Below, piece by piece: positions 35,401 to 39,620 of a stretch of 64,000 bases of DNA. Each line of letters begins with the position of its first letter. Position 1 is the stretch's first letter. The DNA is from Trichobilharzia regenti (Eukaryota > Platyhelminthes > Trematoda > Strigeidida > Schistosomatidae): assembly GCA_944472135.2 (NCBI GenBank), contig OX235265.1:39901459-39965458 (forward strand), written 5' to 3'. A program made the position numbers and the translations under genes. The notes beneath the pieces are model-generated. The model was not told the DNA's origin. It ran no database searches and saw only the letters and a program-made list of their open reading frames with translations.

Positions 35401-38400
35401 TTATACGGCTGATGTTATAGACAAAGAACAAAATATTGATGGATACTCTTGTTGAAAACGGATATCCTTTAAAATTTCTAAACAGGTGTAGAAGTCAATT
35501 AGTCTGTAAACCTACAATCCATACTGCCCCTAAGAAAAATGTTTTCATCAAATTACCATATAACGGGGAAATAAACAGTAGGATTTTGAGACAAAGGTTG
35601 AGTTCGATCATCCGTAGAACCTGTTATGCAGCCCAGCTTGTAAATGTTGAGAAAGCGAGGAATATGCTTCGCTGCAAACCTCAAAAGTGCACAAGGATTA
35701 TGTCACATCCAACACTATTTACCAATTCTCGTGTCTGTGAGGACACATATACATAGAGAGTGGTAATAGTACTTTGCATGTGATGGTGGGGGAGAATATC
35801 CCGAAATGGTTACAAAGACAAAAGAATTGTGGGAAATCAATAGACGCAGGTGTCAGATTATCAACTTCATCTATAGCCAAACACCTAATCGAGGTGAACC
35901 ATAAGACTGATGTTAACACAGCTTTTAGACTCTTCTATAAAAACGGTCAAGGGCGCTTATTGAAATACGCCGAGGCTATAGCTATTCATAAACTTAAGCC
36001 CCCCTCCTTGTGTGGTCAAAAACAGTTTATTGTTACTCTTAACTACCTTGGTAATCCTTATTTGATTTGATTACCAAACGTTGTGTTAATTATTCTTAAA
36101 TCCTTTCTGTCACTTTGTGTAATTGAAATACTCTTAATTTTTTTCATATTTGCCAACTCGACAAGTAGATACGTGATCAGACTGTTCGAATTGTAAAGCG
36201 CAAGCAAATACATCAGATGTTGTAGATGATCTCCGTCTTCCAGTAACACTCCAAATTTATAAAAGGTACAAACTTTCTCAATGTAATAACTGTTTTTTGA
36301 GAACTCATCTCCACTTCTGCTTTACCATTTATTGAATTTATACTAACTTCCACTCAATCCTAATAATTTTTTGTACCATCCTATTACCAGACGCATCACA
36401 ACCTTGAACTAAGTTACTGATTTTTCCCTACATTCTATGAATCTTTTATGATTGTACGACTGTATCATCGCTTCTTTCACGGTTGTGTTCAAGTTATCAC
36501 ATCTTACACAGAAATATTAATCATCTAAGATCTAATCCGGGCTTAGTTTCAACCTGAAATTGAGTTGAAGTATGTTTTATTAAGATATGGGTACTACTGT
36601 TGAAATCCGTGGTTTTATCTGATTGTGATTTTTAAATTGAGGTTGTTTATCACTAATGGTTAGTTTGAGATATTCTATTTATTGACAGTCTAAACATTTG
36701 TTCTGAAGACATGGTGTGTGTCATGCAAGTTAATTACATCACTGACTTATCATTGTTTTCATTGCTTTGAGTGTTGAGTAGGTTTTATGGCGTGATAGTC
36801 TTGCTAAATATACATCCGAGCTTCTCGTTTTTGGGGTTAGTGTTGACCAAGATTGAGACTTCACCAGCGGGATATCGAAACTAGATCTGTCGAGTGTCTG
36901 GATAGCGTTCTGCTGCTGAATCCTATTATTATTATTATTATTATATCCTTTAATTCCTAGAGGAACTTAGGGCTTCAGCCACGCGTCTCGATTGCCTTCG
37001 GTTTTCTGCCAACTTTTTCACTCCCCTCCAAGTCTGCCCACATGCTTTCATTTTTTCTTCACTTGACCTCCTCCAAGTCACCCTTGGACGACCAACTCGC
37101 CGCTTCCCTTTCGGGTTTCACTCGATCGATGGCCTGCCTAGTGATGTCACTCCATATTTTCCTCAGAGTATAGCCAATCCACCTACATTTCTTCGTGCCT
37201 GTTTGTTTCACAAGCGGTTCCTGGTTGGTTCGCTCGTTGGCAGAGATCCCTGTTCCTGATCTTTTCTGGTCGGCCATATGATCTTGAGTATCGAGCGAAG
37301 ACAGCTGTTAATGAAGGTTTGAAGTTTGCTTGAGATGCTCTTTATGACGCGCCAAGTCTCTGATCTGTATAGGAAGTGGCACTGACTTCACATTGGAGTT
37401 GAAAATCCGGATCTTATTTTTGGTTCTGAGTGCTGTTGACCTCCACACAGACTTGAGAGAAATGAAAGCTTGTCCTGCTTTTCCGATTCTGGTTTTGATA
37501 TCCTCGCCTGTAGTTGAAACTATGCTTCCCAGGTGGTTAGGTGTATTAGGTTGTTTTTTTCAGGTTCCTCCCATTTATGCTGGGTGATTGTTGTCTGTTG
37601 TTGTTGCTGTTGGTGTTCGTGTTGGCCAGGAATCTGTTTTATCTATGTTCACCTGAAGGAAGTCCTATCTTTGATGCTTCTTCTGCCAACTTGTTACTTT
37701 TCACTTGCATATCTTCCAGTTTATGGGAAATCAGACATATATCATCGGCGAAATCCAGATCCTCCAAGTCTTTTGTGTCAGTCCATTTTATGCCTGTTCC
37801 CTCGTTGGTTGTCGTTGTCTGTCGCATTATCCAATCAATTGCAATCAGGAAGATCATTGGCGATAGTAGACAGCCTTGTCTCACTTCGAAGCCCCCCTCC
37901 TTGTGTGGTCAAAAACAGTTTATTGTTACTCTTAACTACCTTGGTAATCCTTATTTGATTTGATTACCAAACGTTGTGTTAATTATTCTTAAATCCTTTC
38001 TGTCACTTTGTGTAATTGAAATACTCTTAATTTTTTTCATATTTGCCAACTCGACAAGTAGATACGTGATCAGACTGTTCGAATTGTAAAGCGCAAGCAA
38101 ATACATCAGATGTTGTAGATGATCTCCGTCTTCCAGTAACACTCCAAATTTATAAAAGGTACAAACTTTCTCAATGTAATAACTGTTTTTTGAGAACTCA
38201 TCTCCACTTCTGCTTTACCATTTATTGAATTTATACTAACTTCCACTCAATCCTAATAATTTTTTGTACCATCCTATTACCAGACGCATCACAACCTTGA
38301 ACTAAGTTACTGATTTTTCCCTACATTCTATGAATCTTTTATGATTGTACGACTGTATCATCGCTTCTTTCACGGTTGTGTTCAAGTTATCACATCTTAC

Positions 38401-39362
38401 ACAGAAATATTAATCATCTATGGTTAAAACTAGGCACTGCCTTTCAACGTAGTCGCCTTCTAAATGACTACTATAATGATGTGTGACGTGGTTTCAGGGC
38501 TTTAGGAAACTGAGGAGAATTTGGTGAAAACAGTAATTTTCATTGATATTCACATTGATGATCAGAACTGAATGGAAAATATACACGATTCACGAACTAA
38601 AACCTATGGAAACATACTGGACATGATGGGAAGCGTTTAAATGTGGATGCTAACAGAAATCGTAAATCGTCTTAGCTACTCAATATATGTTGAAAACAGA
38701 CCCAATATTGACATTCTATTTGTGTACTCTCACTCCTCAAGCTATTCAAATAAATTACTCCATTTGGTGCAAGAAATCAATTCAAGGAGGTTTAAAAAAG
38801 TGAAATTATTCTTTAAAAAGTATAAAAAAGGGCGAATAGACCTATTCACTTTCCAAGATGAAACTGTTTGTGATAGGGAAAAAAGACTAACAATCACAAA
38901 GGATACAGTGTTACTAACTGACCACGAGCGGCAGTAAGCGTCTGCATATGAACAGCAAATTCATACTGAATATTTAGTGAATTAGGAATGTTACAAACAC
39001 TATCGAATCCATTACGCAGCGAATTATACGACGTTAGACAATCCTGCTATATGAGATTTGTATTGTGAAAAAAGTACTCACATCTTTTCTGGAAAATAAA
39101 GATTTGTTTGGAAATATTTGCAAGGATGAATAATCACGTTCAAGACGACAGAACAAATAAAGTGCTTCGCCATGAGTAATTTTTGAGTCGGCGAAACTTA
39201 TTTTTCCGGAAATTGGTATTGTACTCTACAAAAAACAGATAAACCAAAACATGAACTTACTGAAAGAACTTTCAGATCTTCCAATTTAGCGGACAAAATA
39301 CCCCGAAAGAGACGATCTAACAACTCTTCAATGTACTGGATTTGAGGAGAATTCACTGACAT
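11109..39362 (-). CDS. KICS2: KICS2 (C12orf66)-like KICSTOR subunit gene, interrupted by introns
   Basis: Eight minus-strand exons (39,261-39,362; 39,082-39,225; 29,524-29,583; 29,278-29,405; 29,091-29,226; 20,843-21,015; 14,133-14,298; 11,109-11,471) give about 423 residues; the vertebrate protein has about 445. Matches to vertebrate KICS2, recognised from memory of the family, include FSRKD, LSxQxC, a LLCLDRAKTGIHEF helix, ENPDL, SLLFD and GHGY followed by APKG. KICS2 is a scaffold subunit of KICSTOR, which places GATOR1 on lysosomes and restrains mTORC1 when nutrients are low. Phases agree at all testable junctions. About 35-40 residues between exons 2 and 3 were not located. An AG directly before the ATG suggests an upstream exon or spliced-leader addition. 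The introns carry most of the mobile elements of this half of the window. Confidence 0.78.
11509..11845 (+). mobile_element. Solo LTR of gypsy family A in the last KICS2 intron
   Basis: It starts TGTGGTGAGAGCAGACTGC and ends CTTCTGTTGTTACA, full length at 337 bp and visibly diverged from the 326-bp young LTRs. It lies antisense to the host gene. The short flanks (GTAC and ATAC) give no convincing target-site duplication. Confidence 0.85.
11846..12754. other. Intron sequence without recognised feature
   Basis: Intron of the KICS2-like gene. Only short open frames are present, none with a recognisable motif. Confidence 0.5.
12755..12938 (-). mobile_element. tRNA-derived SINE, second family
   Basis: In reverse complement it begins TGTGTCGGTGGCACAGTGG, covering an A-box-like TGGCACAGTGGTTAGGA, followed by a B-box-like GGTTCGACCCC about 35 nt later, then a body ending in an A-rich tail. 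A near-identical copy is at 59,909-60,085. The spacing fits an internal RNA polymerase III promoter. It is not a functional tRNA, because no acceptor stem closes around the boxes. Confidence 0.8.
12939..14132. other. Intron sequence; possible LTR end near 13.4 kb
   Basis: Intron of the KICS2-like gene. At about 13,400-13,435 the string ATTAAAGCTTCGGGAGGAAT is followed by TTGGTGCCAGAGTG, which has the look of an LTR poly(A) region next to a primer-binding site, but no partner LTR or coding region was found. A GT-rich tract covers 13,441-13,570. No other signal. Confidence 0.35.
14133..14298 (-). CDS. KICS2: KICS2-like exon (GHGY...APKG block)
   Basis: A pyrimidine-rich tract and CTTAAG acceptor precede 166 nt ending at a CCATTG|GTACGT donor. 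It enters in phase 2 (one base completes Ser with the preceding exon) and leaves in phase 0, matching both neighbours. It encodes NALNISLLFD, AFLGHGYVLRGS and GDAPKGIGSIPP, the best conserved stretch shared with the vertebrate protein. Confidence 0.85.
14299..15002. other. Intron sequence without recognised feature
   Basis: AT-rich with a short TAA-type repeat near 14,630. No coding or mobile-element signal was seen. Confidence 0.5.
15003..16962 (-). pseudogene. RTE-clade (SR2-like) retrotransposon, 5'-truncated and decayed
   Basis: Minus-strand frames at 16,257-16,805, 15,566-15,844 and 15,109-15,585 carry the RTE order: AAGPDGIIPEVFK, RGISLTNIVSKILGS, NQGGFRPGRGCIDHIFTL, LDLKAASDSVDR (Phe of the palm motif changed to Ser), a broken ADD block near 15,990, FTYLGSCIS, LWRRRDIRLSTKGRVY and the C-terminal RLRWLGHVVRMPNHRLPRR. 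No endonuclease is present, so it is 5'-truncated within the EN-RT linker. The 3' UTR ends in a CTGTCTG-type repeat at about 15,003. Several stops and frameshifts make it inactive. Confidence 0.88.
16963..17628. other. Intron sequence with a short TAA repeat
   Basis: It begins with a (TAA)n tract near 17,008. No coding or known repeat signal follows. Confidence 0.45.
17629..17810 (-). mobile_element. tRNA/hammerhead-type SINE, best-preserved copy
   Basis: In reverse complement it reads through a tRNA-like head (GGTCTATGAGCTAGCTCG, then GAGTTCGATCCC as B box). Then come CTGATGA, a GTCC-loop-GGAC hairpin and GAAACAGCTGTC. These are the conserved parts of the schistosome hammerhead ribozyme (CUGAUGA, stem II, GAAAC and a GUC cleavage triplet). 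Three bases (AGT) sit between CTGATGA and the stem II strand, unlike the minimal ribozyme, so activity is uncertain. It faces the plus-strand copy at 17,995. Confidence 0.8.
17954..18228 (+). mobile_element. tRNA/hammerhead-type SINE flanked by ~40-bp inverted repeats
   Basis: The SINE body (about 17,995-18,184) has GTCTCAGTAGCTCAATGGTC, a clear B box GGGTTCGAATCCC and the hammerhead-like region with CTGTTGA (core A to T) and CTACGACGAAAC (broken stem II pair). The flanks CAAGTATTGATTTTGTAGGG (17,954) and CCCTACAAAAACCAATACTT (about 18,208) are imperfect inverted repeats of about 40 bp, so the unit looks TIR-bounded. The ribozyme core is inactivated by the changes named. Confidence 0.75.
18641..19072 (-). 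pseudogene. RTE-clade C-terminal domain
   Basis: It encodes VFDHRCLSSISRVKWHDKVS, LRWLGHVLRMPSHRLPRR and LETIGDMAQNRSQWRR, the conserved C-terminal part of SR2-like RTE proteins, ending at the natural stop. The same end sequence is found on the plus strand at 23,118-23,260, as an inserted 3' fragment. Confidence 0.85.
19230..20279 (-). pseudogene. RTE-clade reverse transcriptase (349 codons open)
   Basis: All core RT blocks are readable in one frame: AAGPDGMTPEVFK, RGISLTNIVSKVLGS, NQAGFRPGRGCIDHIFTL, FLDLKAAFDSVDRE (palm A), SGVRQGCPLSPFLFNFIIDV (block B) and LEYADDIVLLGEDA (catalytic YADD). The frame breaks at FTYLGSTIS, where the intact family continues. The catalytic residues are intact, but there is no start or endonuclease, so this is a non-autonomous relic. 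Confidence 0.88.
20318..20470 (-). mobile_element. tRNA/hammerhead-type SINE, degenerate left partner
   Basis: Recognised by the order GGAGTACTAGACAGCTG, a decayed hammerhead zone (TATTCAGTAG for CATCAGTAC) and CACCGGGGTCC, a mutated B box. It faces a plus-strand copy 90 bp away. Confidence 0.6.
20560..20745 (+). mobile_element. tRNA/hammerhead-type SINE, degenerate right partner
   Basis: It contains a tRNA-like head (AGTGGTTGAATGGTCTAC), a mutated B box, CTGTTGAAGAGTCC, TAGGATGAATCAGC and the family tail AGTTCTCTAACCGACG. With the copy at 20,318 it forms the third head-to-head pair of this window. Confidence 0.6.
20843..21015 (-). CDS. KICS2: KICS2-like exon (SWLEGFYANLLSKY block)
   Basis: A TTTTTTCTCAACAG acceptor precedes 57 codons plus two bases, in phase 0 in and phase 2 out, agreeing with both neighbours. 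The residues SWLEGFYANLLSKYTLYWFE and KSENPDLVN align with the vertebrate block WLMKLKNMLLAKF and KANPDF. The donor lies in a run of four GTAG/GTGG repeats, giving several overlapping GT choices; the one at 20,842 keeps the frame. Confidence 0.83.
21016..21766. other. Intron sequence without recognised feature
   Basis: AT-rich; only short open frames without motifs. Confidence 0.5.
21767..22605 (-). pseudogene. PLE reverse transcriptase relic, different subfamily
   Basis: The frames at 22,339-22,605 and 21,767-22,384 carry LIRPIVDCRNSPTYELSKY, SFDIVSLYTRIPI, QTEGVAIGSPISLVVADIFM and WWRYVDNAFTVL. These are PLE blocks, with the catalytic YVDD changed to YVDN. The sequence is quite distinct from the palindrome 1 PLE, so a second lineage is present. 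The 5' side is cut by the LTR at 22,607, which also supplies the apparent start codon of the upstream frame. No GIY-YIG part was found. Confidence 0.8.
22607..22942 (+). mobile_element. 5' LTR of an old gypsy A provirus
   Basis: TGTGGTGAGAGCAGGCTGC at the start and CTGTCGTTACA at the end, 336 bp. It is followed by TTGGTGTCGCTGTAACA, which corresponds to the leader and primer-binding region of the young element (TTGGTGTCGCTGCC). It heads the degenerate gag at 22,961 on the same strand. Confidence 0.85.
22961..23117 (+). pseudogene. Old gypsy A gag, N-terminal piece
   Basis: It starts MKIPWATVFEGDIRSF and continues through DFEAVAELVCVKEQTAKAV to KAAYDS, closely similar to the young Gag at 27,669. 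It is cut by the RTE 3' fragment at 23,118 and resumes at about 23,433. One codon is lost near the start compared with the young copy. Confidence 0.88.
23118..23432 (+). mobile_element. RTE 3' fragment inserted in the old gag
   Basis: It encodes the last RTE residues (LSHVGRCRLPGWGPRDGKN, QNRSQWRRCIHSL), then a 3' UTR nearly identical in inverse to 18,440-18,640, ending at the GACAGACAGA repeat. This is a short 5'-truncated SR2-like insertion in the gypsy gag. Confidence 0.88.
23420..23525 (+). repeat. 106-bp direct repeat, left copy, abutting the young gypsy element
   Basis: It spans the end of the RTE fragment and gag codons (TASWKTLVERLVSEFDS). It reappears at 28,019-28,124 with one difference seen (TTGAACG against TTGGACG). 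It ends exactly where the LTR begins at 23,526. Confidence 0.92.
23526..23851 (-). repeat. 3' LTR of the young gypsy A element
   Basis: TGTGGTGAGAG to GTTGTTACA on the minus strand. The last residues and stop codon of pol are encoded inside it. Short TGATTGGTTG-type motifs recur within the LTR. AATAAAACG near the 3' end is a likely poly(A) signal. Confidence 0.93.
23830..26301 (-). CDS. Gypsy A Pol: reverse transcriptase, RNase H, integrase
   Basis: The open frame follows the TAG at 26,302; the first Met is at 26,265. RT blocks: FSVLDLRSGYWQI, FKRMPFGLAGAPFTF and a catalytic VYGDDLVIYS, that is YGDD instead of the YLDD/YVDD usual in Ty3/Gypsy. RNase H: CTDASDYAIGAVL, KYSTIEKECLAMVWA and IETDHKPLQFL. 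Integrase: HHCC finger (HQLAHTGV, CPRCQ), DDE core WSVDVMGPF, ILTDQGPCFESEEF, TPYHPQTNGLTERNN, and a C-terminal LLPKWEGPYTI patch. No chromodomain or envelope frame was seen. The C-terminus (SVVRAGC) is read from the 3' LTR. Confidence 0.92.
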   Translation of the reverse strand, partial: YRFCVDFRQLNSMTELRPCAMPTVVETLDRLQGANVFSVLDLRSGYWQIPIKQGDRDKTAFIVGQTQYRFKRMPFGLAGAPFTFRRLMKLLLRNLKNVEVYGDDLVIYSQNENDHVNHVEAVLRRIEEFGLRVNKTKSQIAKKNVTLLGHKVGNGEIKPLPEKILTIKTIPAPNSKRKLRQFLGRAAFYSRFVKNFNEIAAPLYRLLGEPKFVWSEESQRTFDRIKQLLDHQQMTLKLPVPGRQFTVCTDASDYAIGAVLRQDEGIVEYASRVLTLAERKYSTIEKECLAMVWAVDKWRPYLLGRRFHIETDHKPLQFLKTARDPRGKLSRWMLRLQEYDFTISHVPGSENVLADLLSRPEDESELPEVAYGVHAVEQDPLRLARRQRLDDTLNTVIQVITNGIEVDQTTASKELTTLLRQRDRLRVNAYGTLTWRENDGSWLAVIPQSSRHDMIEECHQLAHTGVARTTDLLRQSMYWPGMREDVARYVLGCPRCQLMKGDRCIRPPLQSIPVTAIGDLWSVDVMGPFPQTSNGNQYLLVMTEHATRWVDAVAIPDQRARTVTDAVVRHIVADHGVPKTILTDQGPCFESEEFTSRLQQLGIKRIRTTPYHPQTNGLTERNNRTLKEWLASKGGNWETELPLILLTHRATTQETTKKSPFQLMYGRKPRLPVHNETWPMHQKWSTTKLKAERKEAVKNVIRKQRSDVMKSQMKERTQCITFAVGDQVKCRDRRYTVGGGLGSRKLLPKWEGPYTITKRRGQVYTIRRGDKQKRVNASQLQRWVQWDKPVSNNPQLEDVAPRRSERLRTKLFDGGTSVVRAGC
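26302..27669 (-). CDS. Gypsy A Gag-protease and start of RT (455 codons)
   Basis: It starts 24 bp inside the 5' LTR. The Gag core includes RSFLRDFEAVAELVGV, LKLTNLLRR-like helices and IPDH/ISQRLQL. A single CCHC knuckle, CFECGKPGHWRRYC, lies near residue 205. The aspartic protease has VCLIDTGAAVSLID and later ILGADFLREIG. The RT entry DDIIEEADSPYNSPVLV is followed by a T-rich string and TAG, where the family normally has a Lys-rich turn. The frame on both sides of the TAG is the same. The gag is therefore intact, and only pol is interrupted. Confidence 0.9.
   Translation of the reverse strand: MKIPWPAAFEEGDIRSFLRDFEAVAELVGVKEQAAKAVVLGTLLRGRAKAAYDSVDRSNGTASWKKLVERLVSEFDSETDRQLAMQQFRSMKLGPDGDPLVLAVKLTNLLRRALPTLDEESEAQLLSSQFIESVPDHISQRLQLVNATQPMDISELAKVTRQLLSTTVAAIDQPKPNEYEQKIEALQREVAALKLADRKDRCFECGKPGHWRRYCPERRKRKNFRRYNACSFFRMNLDLVGAIEKGALYSKLRVNDREVVCLIDTGAAVSLIDKNLCKSVSPCSLTVQTVGGYVLRITGRSNCTVVVGGCEVTFPFIVVPELQRTILGADFLREIGAIIDTQANVVVTKYGHINMYETSEIAAIKLPTVHNVTELISKYDHLFTGDGDPYGYCDKVNHEIPLSDPKVRSFTTRRVPCHLEGEVERQVQEMLKDDIIEEADSPYNSPVLVSGIFFF
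27693..28018 (-). repeat. 5' LTR of the young gypsy A element
   Basis: Identical by eye to the 3' LTR. It begins, on the minus strand, directly after the right-hand 106-bp repeat. Confidence 0.93.
28019..28124 (+). repeat. 106-bp direct repeat, right copy
   Basis: Begins at the first base after the LTR terminus and ends at GTAA, where the old gag continues. It is the partner of 23,420-23,525. Confidence 0.92.
28125..28835 (+). pseudogene. Old gypsy A gag-protease, C-terminal piece
   Basis: It continues QQFRSTKLGPDGDPLV, then after a frameshift ISQRLQLV and PNEYEQKIEELQ. The zinc knuckle reads CFACGKLGQWRNRC, with the His replaced by Gln. The protease reads CLIDTRAAVSLVD, with the catalytic DTG changed to DTR. 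The match ends at VVPELPH near 28,830. Both essential motifs are lost, so the copy is dead, consistent with its older LTR. Confidence 0.88.
28836..29090. other. Intron sequence between provirus and KICS2 exon
   Basis: No feature seen apart from the donor side of the next exon. Confidence 0.5.
29091..29226 (-). CDS. KICS2: KICS2-like exon (ILRELISAQNAISDLMF)
   Basis: A TTTAATTTAG acceptor and a CTCAG|GTAAGT donor bound 136 nt (1 + 45 codons), in phase 2 in and phase 0 out. The residues LRELISAQNAISDLMFLES and HEFNKLFVSQ align with the vertebrate LCHLLKAQAQVSEWKFLPS helix, which ends IFEKQ. Confidence 0.84.
29278..29405 (-). CDS. KICS2: KICS2-like exon (NPLFLITKCTTAIK)
   Basis: The TTTTACAGAG acceptor has two adjacent AGs; the second gives phase 0. 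42 codons plus two bases lead to a CAA|GTTAGA donor, in phase with the next exon. It encodes a helical segment, SVSDILSRLSTIDGNVFTKA and YISQII, corresponding to the poorly conserved part before the vertebrate LCHLL helix. Confidence 0.72.
29524..29583 (-). CDS. KICS2: KICS2-like short exon (LSAQQCYSLFL)
   Basis: A TTGGCAG acceptor precedes GDLSAQQCYSLFLSVCMYVA, resembling the vertebrate HLSEQLCFFVQARMEIADF. The donor GCA|GTAAAT gives phase 0 into the next exon; a second donor 14 nt later (CAG|GTAAAG) would shift the frame. Upstream, 29,605-29,659 contains IWHFLYSFINN, which could follow FSRKD of exon 2, but its phase does not connect cleanly, so the exon start is unsettled. Confidence 0.62.
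29737..30970 (+). pseudogene. Non-LTR retrotransposon relic (RT and C-terminal tail)
   Basis: Frames carry RPEQAGFRRNKSCIDQIATL, then after a frameshift SVDREVIWQLLRYYGVPSTI, VRQGCLLSPMIFLIAIDWIM and LEDLDFADDICLIS (FADD), then TRIGKAGQAFISL and the tail TNQEPLVKQTGTKKCRWIG, DITRQAIDRVKPE. The family differs from the SR2-like RTE elements at 15 and 18 kb; the fragment at 6.94 kb belongs to it. Everything from 30,034 onward is duplicated in inverse at 37,891-36,955. Confidence 0.82.
31398..33947 (-). mobile_element. Penelope-like element, left palindrome arm
   Basis: Mirror of 33,978-36,527. The reverse transcriptase frame is 32,797-33,654; C-terminal frames are 32,169-32,489 and 31,855-32,151. 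The 3' end is placed at 31,398 because an independent copy (37,889-38,420) stops at the equivalent base. The 5' end coincides with the palindrome centre. Confidence 0.85.
32797..33654 (-). pseudogene. PLE reverse transcriptase, left arm
   Basis: Same protein as 34,271-35,128: LVILKPDKRSGVVVMYRSDY, LHGLPKIHKVDNPLRPI, YSFDVNSLFTNVPLV, VDGVAIGSPLGPLLADVYM and the catalytic RRYVDDII, followed at once by an in-frame TAG. The RT core is otherwise intact. Confidence 0.88.
34271..35128 (+). pseudogene. PLE reverse transcriptase, right arm (285 codons)
   Basis: PLE RT blocks in order: ILKPDKRSGVVVMYR (about residue 35), GLPKIHKVDNPLRPI (about 117), KLAKWLVDILSPVRNEL, SFDVNSLFTNVPL (palm A), TYLKDLLLLCTDNVHFT, QVDGVAIGSPLGPLLADVYM and RRYVDDII (catalytic). 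A TAG at 35,126-35,128 falls directly after YVDDII; the same frame then continues with ICDDHEDASRLLDRLN and AFLDILLSRRDDGSI, so one nonsense change splits the RT. Confidence 0.88.
35436..35756 (+). pseudogene. PLE RT-endonuclease linker
   Basis: It encodes ENGYPLKFLNRC, KNVFIKLPYNGEINSRIL and a cysteine region ending CEDTYT followed by TAG. In PLEs this is where the GIY-YIG motif begins (the YIG half should follow TY). Here the Ile-Gly is replaced by Thr-stop, so the nuclease motif is broken. Confidence 0.8.
35774..36070 (+). pseudogene. PLE C-terminal (post GIY-YIG) domain
   Basis: It encodes VGENIPKWLQRQ, SSIAKHLIEVNHKTDVNTAF and YAEAIAIHKLKPPSLCGQK, ending at the natural C-terminus. Related relics are at 10,389-10,640 and 39,681-39,902. 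A frameshift separates it from the preceding frame. The mirror frame is 31,855-32,151. Confidence 0.83.
37889..38420 (+). mobile_element. Third copy of the PLE 3' end (532 bp)
   Basis: Identical by eye to 35,996-36,527, at a constant offset of 1,893 bp and in the same orientation. It starts at the base where the right palindrome arm ends and runs to TAATCATCTA at 38,420, then into unrelated sequence. It could be an independent 5'-truncated PLE insertion, a tandem pseudo-LTR copy, or a duplicated piece at an assembly junction. Confidence 0.88.
38421..39081. other. Intron region with an unidentified 98-codon frame
   Basis: A plus-strand frame at 38,641-38,937 (IDILFVYSHSSSYSNKLLHL, VKLFFKKYKKGRIDLFTFQD) has no recognised motif and lies antisense in the KICS2 intron. 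The missing KICS2 exon was looked for here and not found. Confidence 0.35.
39082..39225 (-). CDS. KICS2: KICS2-like exon 2
   Basis: A TTTTTTGTAG acceptor and a GAT|GTGAGT donor bound 48 codons, phase 0 at both ends. It encodes STIPISGKISFADSKITHGE and FCRLERDYSSLQIFPNKS, ending LFSRKD. The last residues equal the vertebrate QSFFSRKD, preceded in both by a helix with a YxSL-type motif. Confidence 0.82.
39261..39362 (-). CDS. KICS2: KICS2-like exon 1 (start codon)
   Basis: ATG at 39,362-39,360, then 34 codons (SVNSPQIQYIEELLDRLFRG, ILSAKLEDLKVLS) to a TTTCA|GTAAGT donor, phase 0 into exon 2. TTACTTTTATAG sits directly before the ATG, a typical 3' splice site, so the ATG may be joined to a further 5' exon or to a trans-spliced leader. 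The N-terminus is shorter than the vertebrate one and less conserved. Confidence 0.7.
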
Positions 39363-39620
39363 CTATAAAAGTAATGGAAATGCACCTAAAAATCTATAAA
39401 TTACAATTTTGACGAAACAGAAACAAAGAATACATACGAAAAGCAGATGAACTACATTATCGCAAAAGGTATTATTGTGAAAGTCTTCATATTGTTAATT
39501 TTCACATACTTCTTAAGGCATACAATAGAGCAACCTATGAAAATATGTGATACAAATAGTGGAATAACAAGCCAAACTAGAAGATAAATGTTTAGAGATA
39601 TAATAACTAAACCTGAACTA
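39363..39620. other. Upstream flank of KICS2 exon 1
   Basis: No promoter element can be supported. AT-rich, with no coding signal. Confidence 0.4.

Larger units (their letters stand above)
33978..36527 (+). mobile_element. Penelope-like element, right palindrome arm
   Basis: 5' region with broken coding frames (about 34,010-34,270), then an RT frame (34,271-35,128), RT thumb and linker to about 35,435, then C-terminal frames (35,436-35,756; 35,774-36,070) and an AT-rich 3' UTR to 36,527. It lacks LTRs and has the PLE order RT then GIY-YIG-type endonuclease. Stops and frameshifts make it non-autonomous as read. Confidence 0.87.
30034..37891. repeat. Palindrome 1: 3,914-bp arms, 30-bp spacer
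   Basis: Left arm 30,034-33,947, right arm 33,978-37,891; every mirrored position sums to 67,925, so there is no net indel. I noticed only two mismatches (CCTATAA/CCCATAA near 30,199 and GTTTGG/GTCTGG near 31,531). The arms contain the end of a non-LTR element and a whole Penelope-like element. The structure lies wholly between KICS2 exons 2 and 3. It may be a real inverted duplication or an assembly fold-back. Confidence 0.95.
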
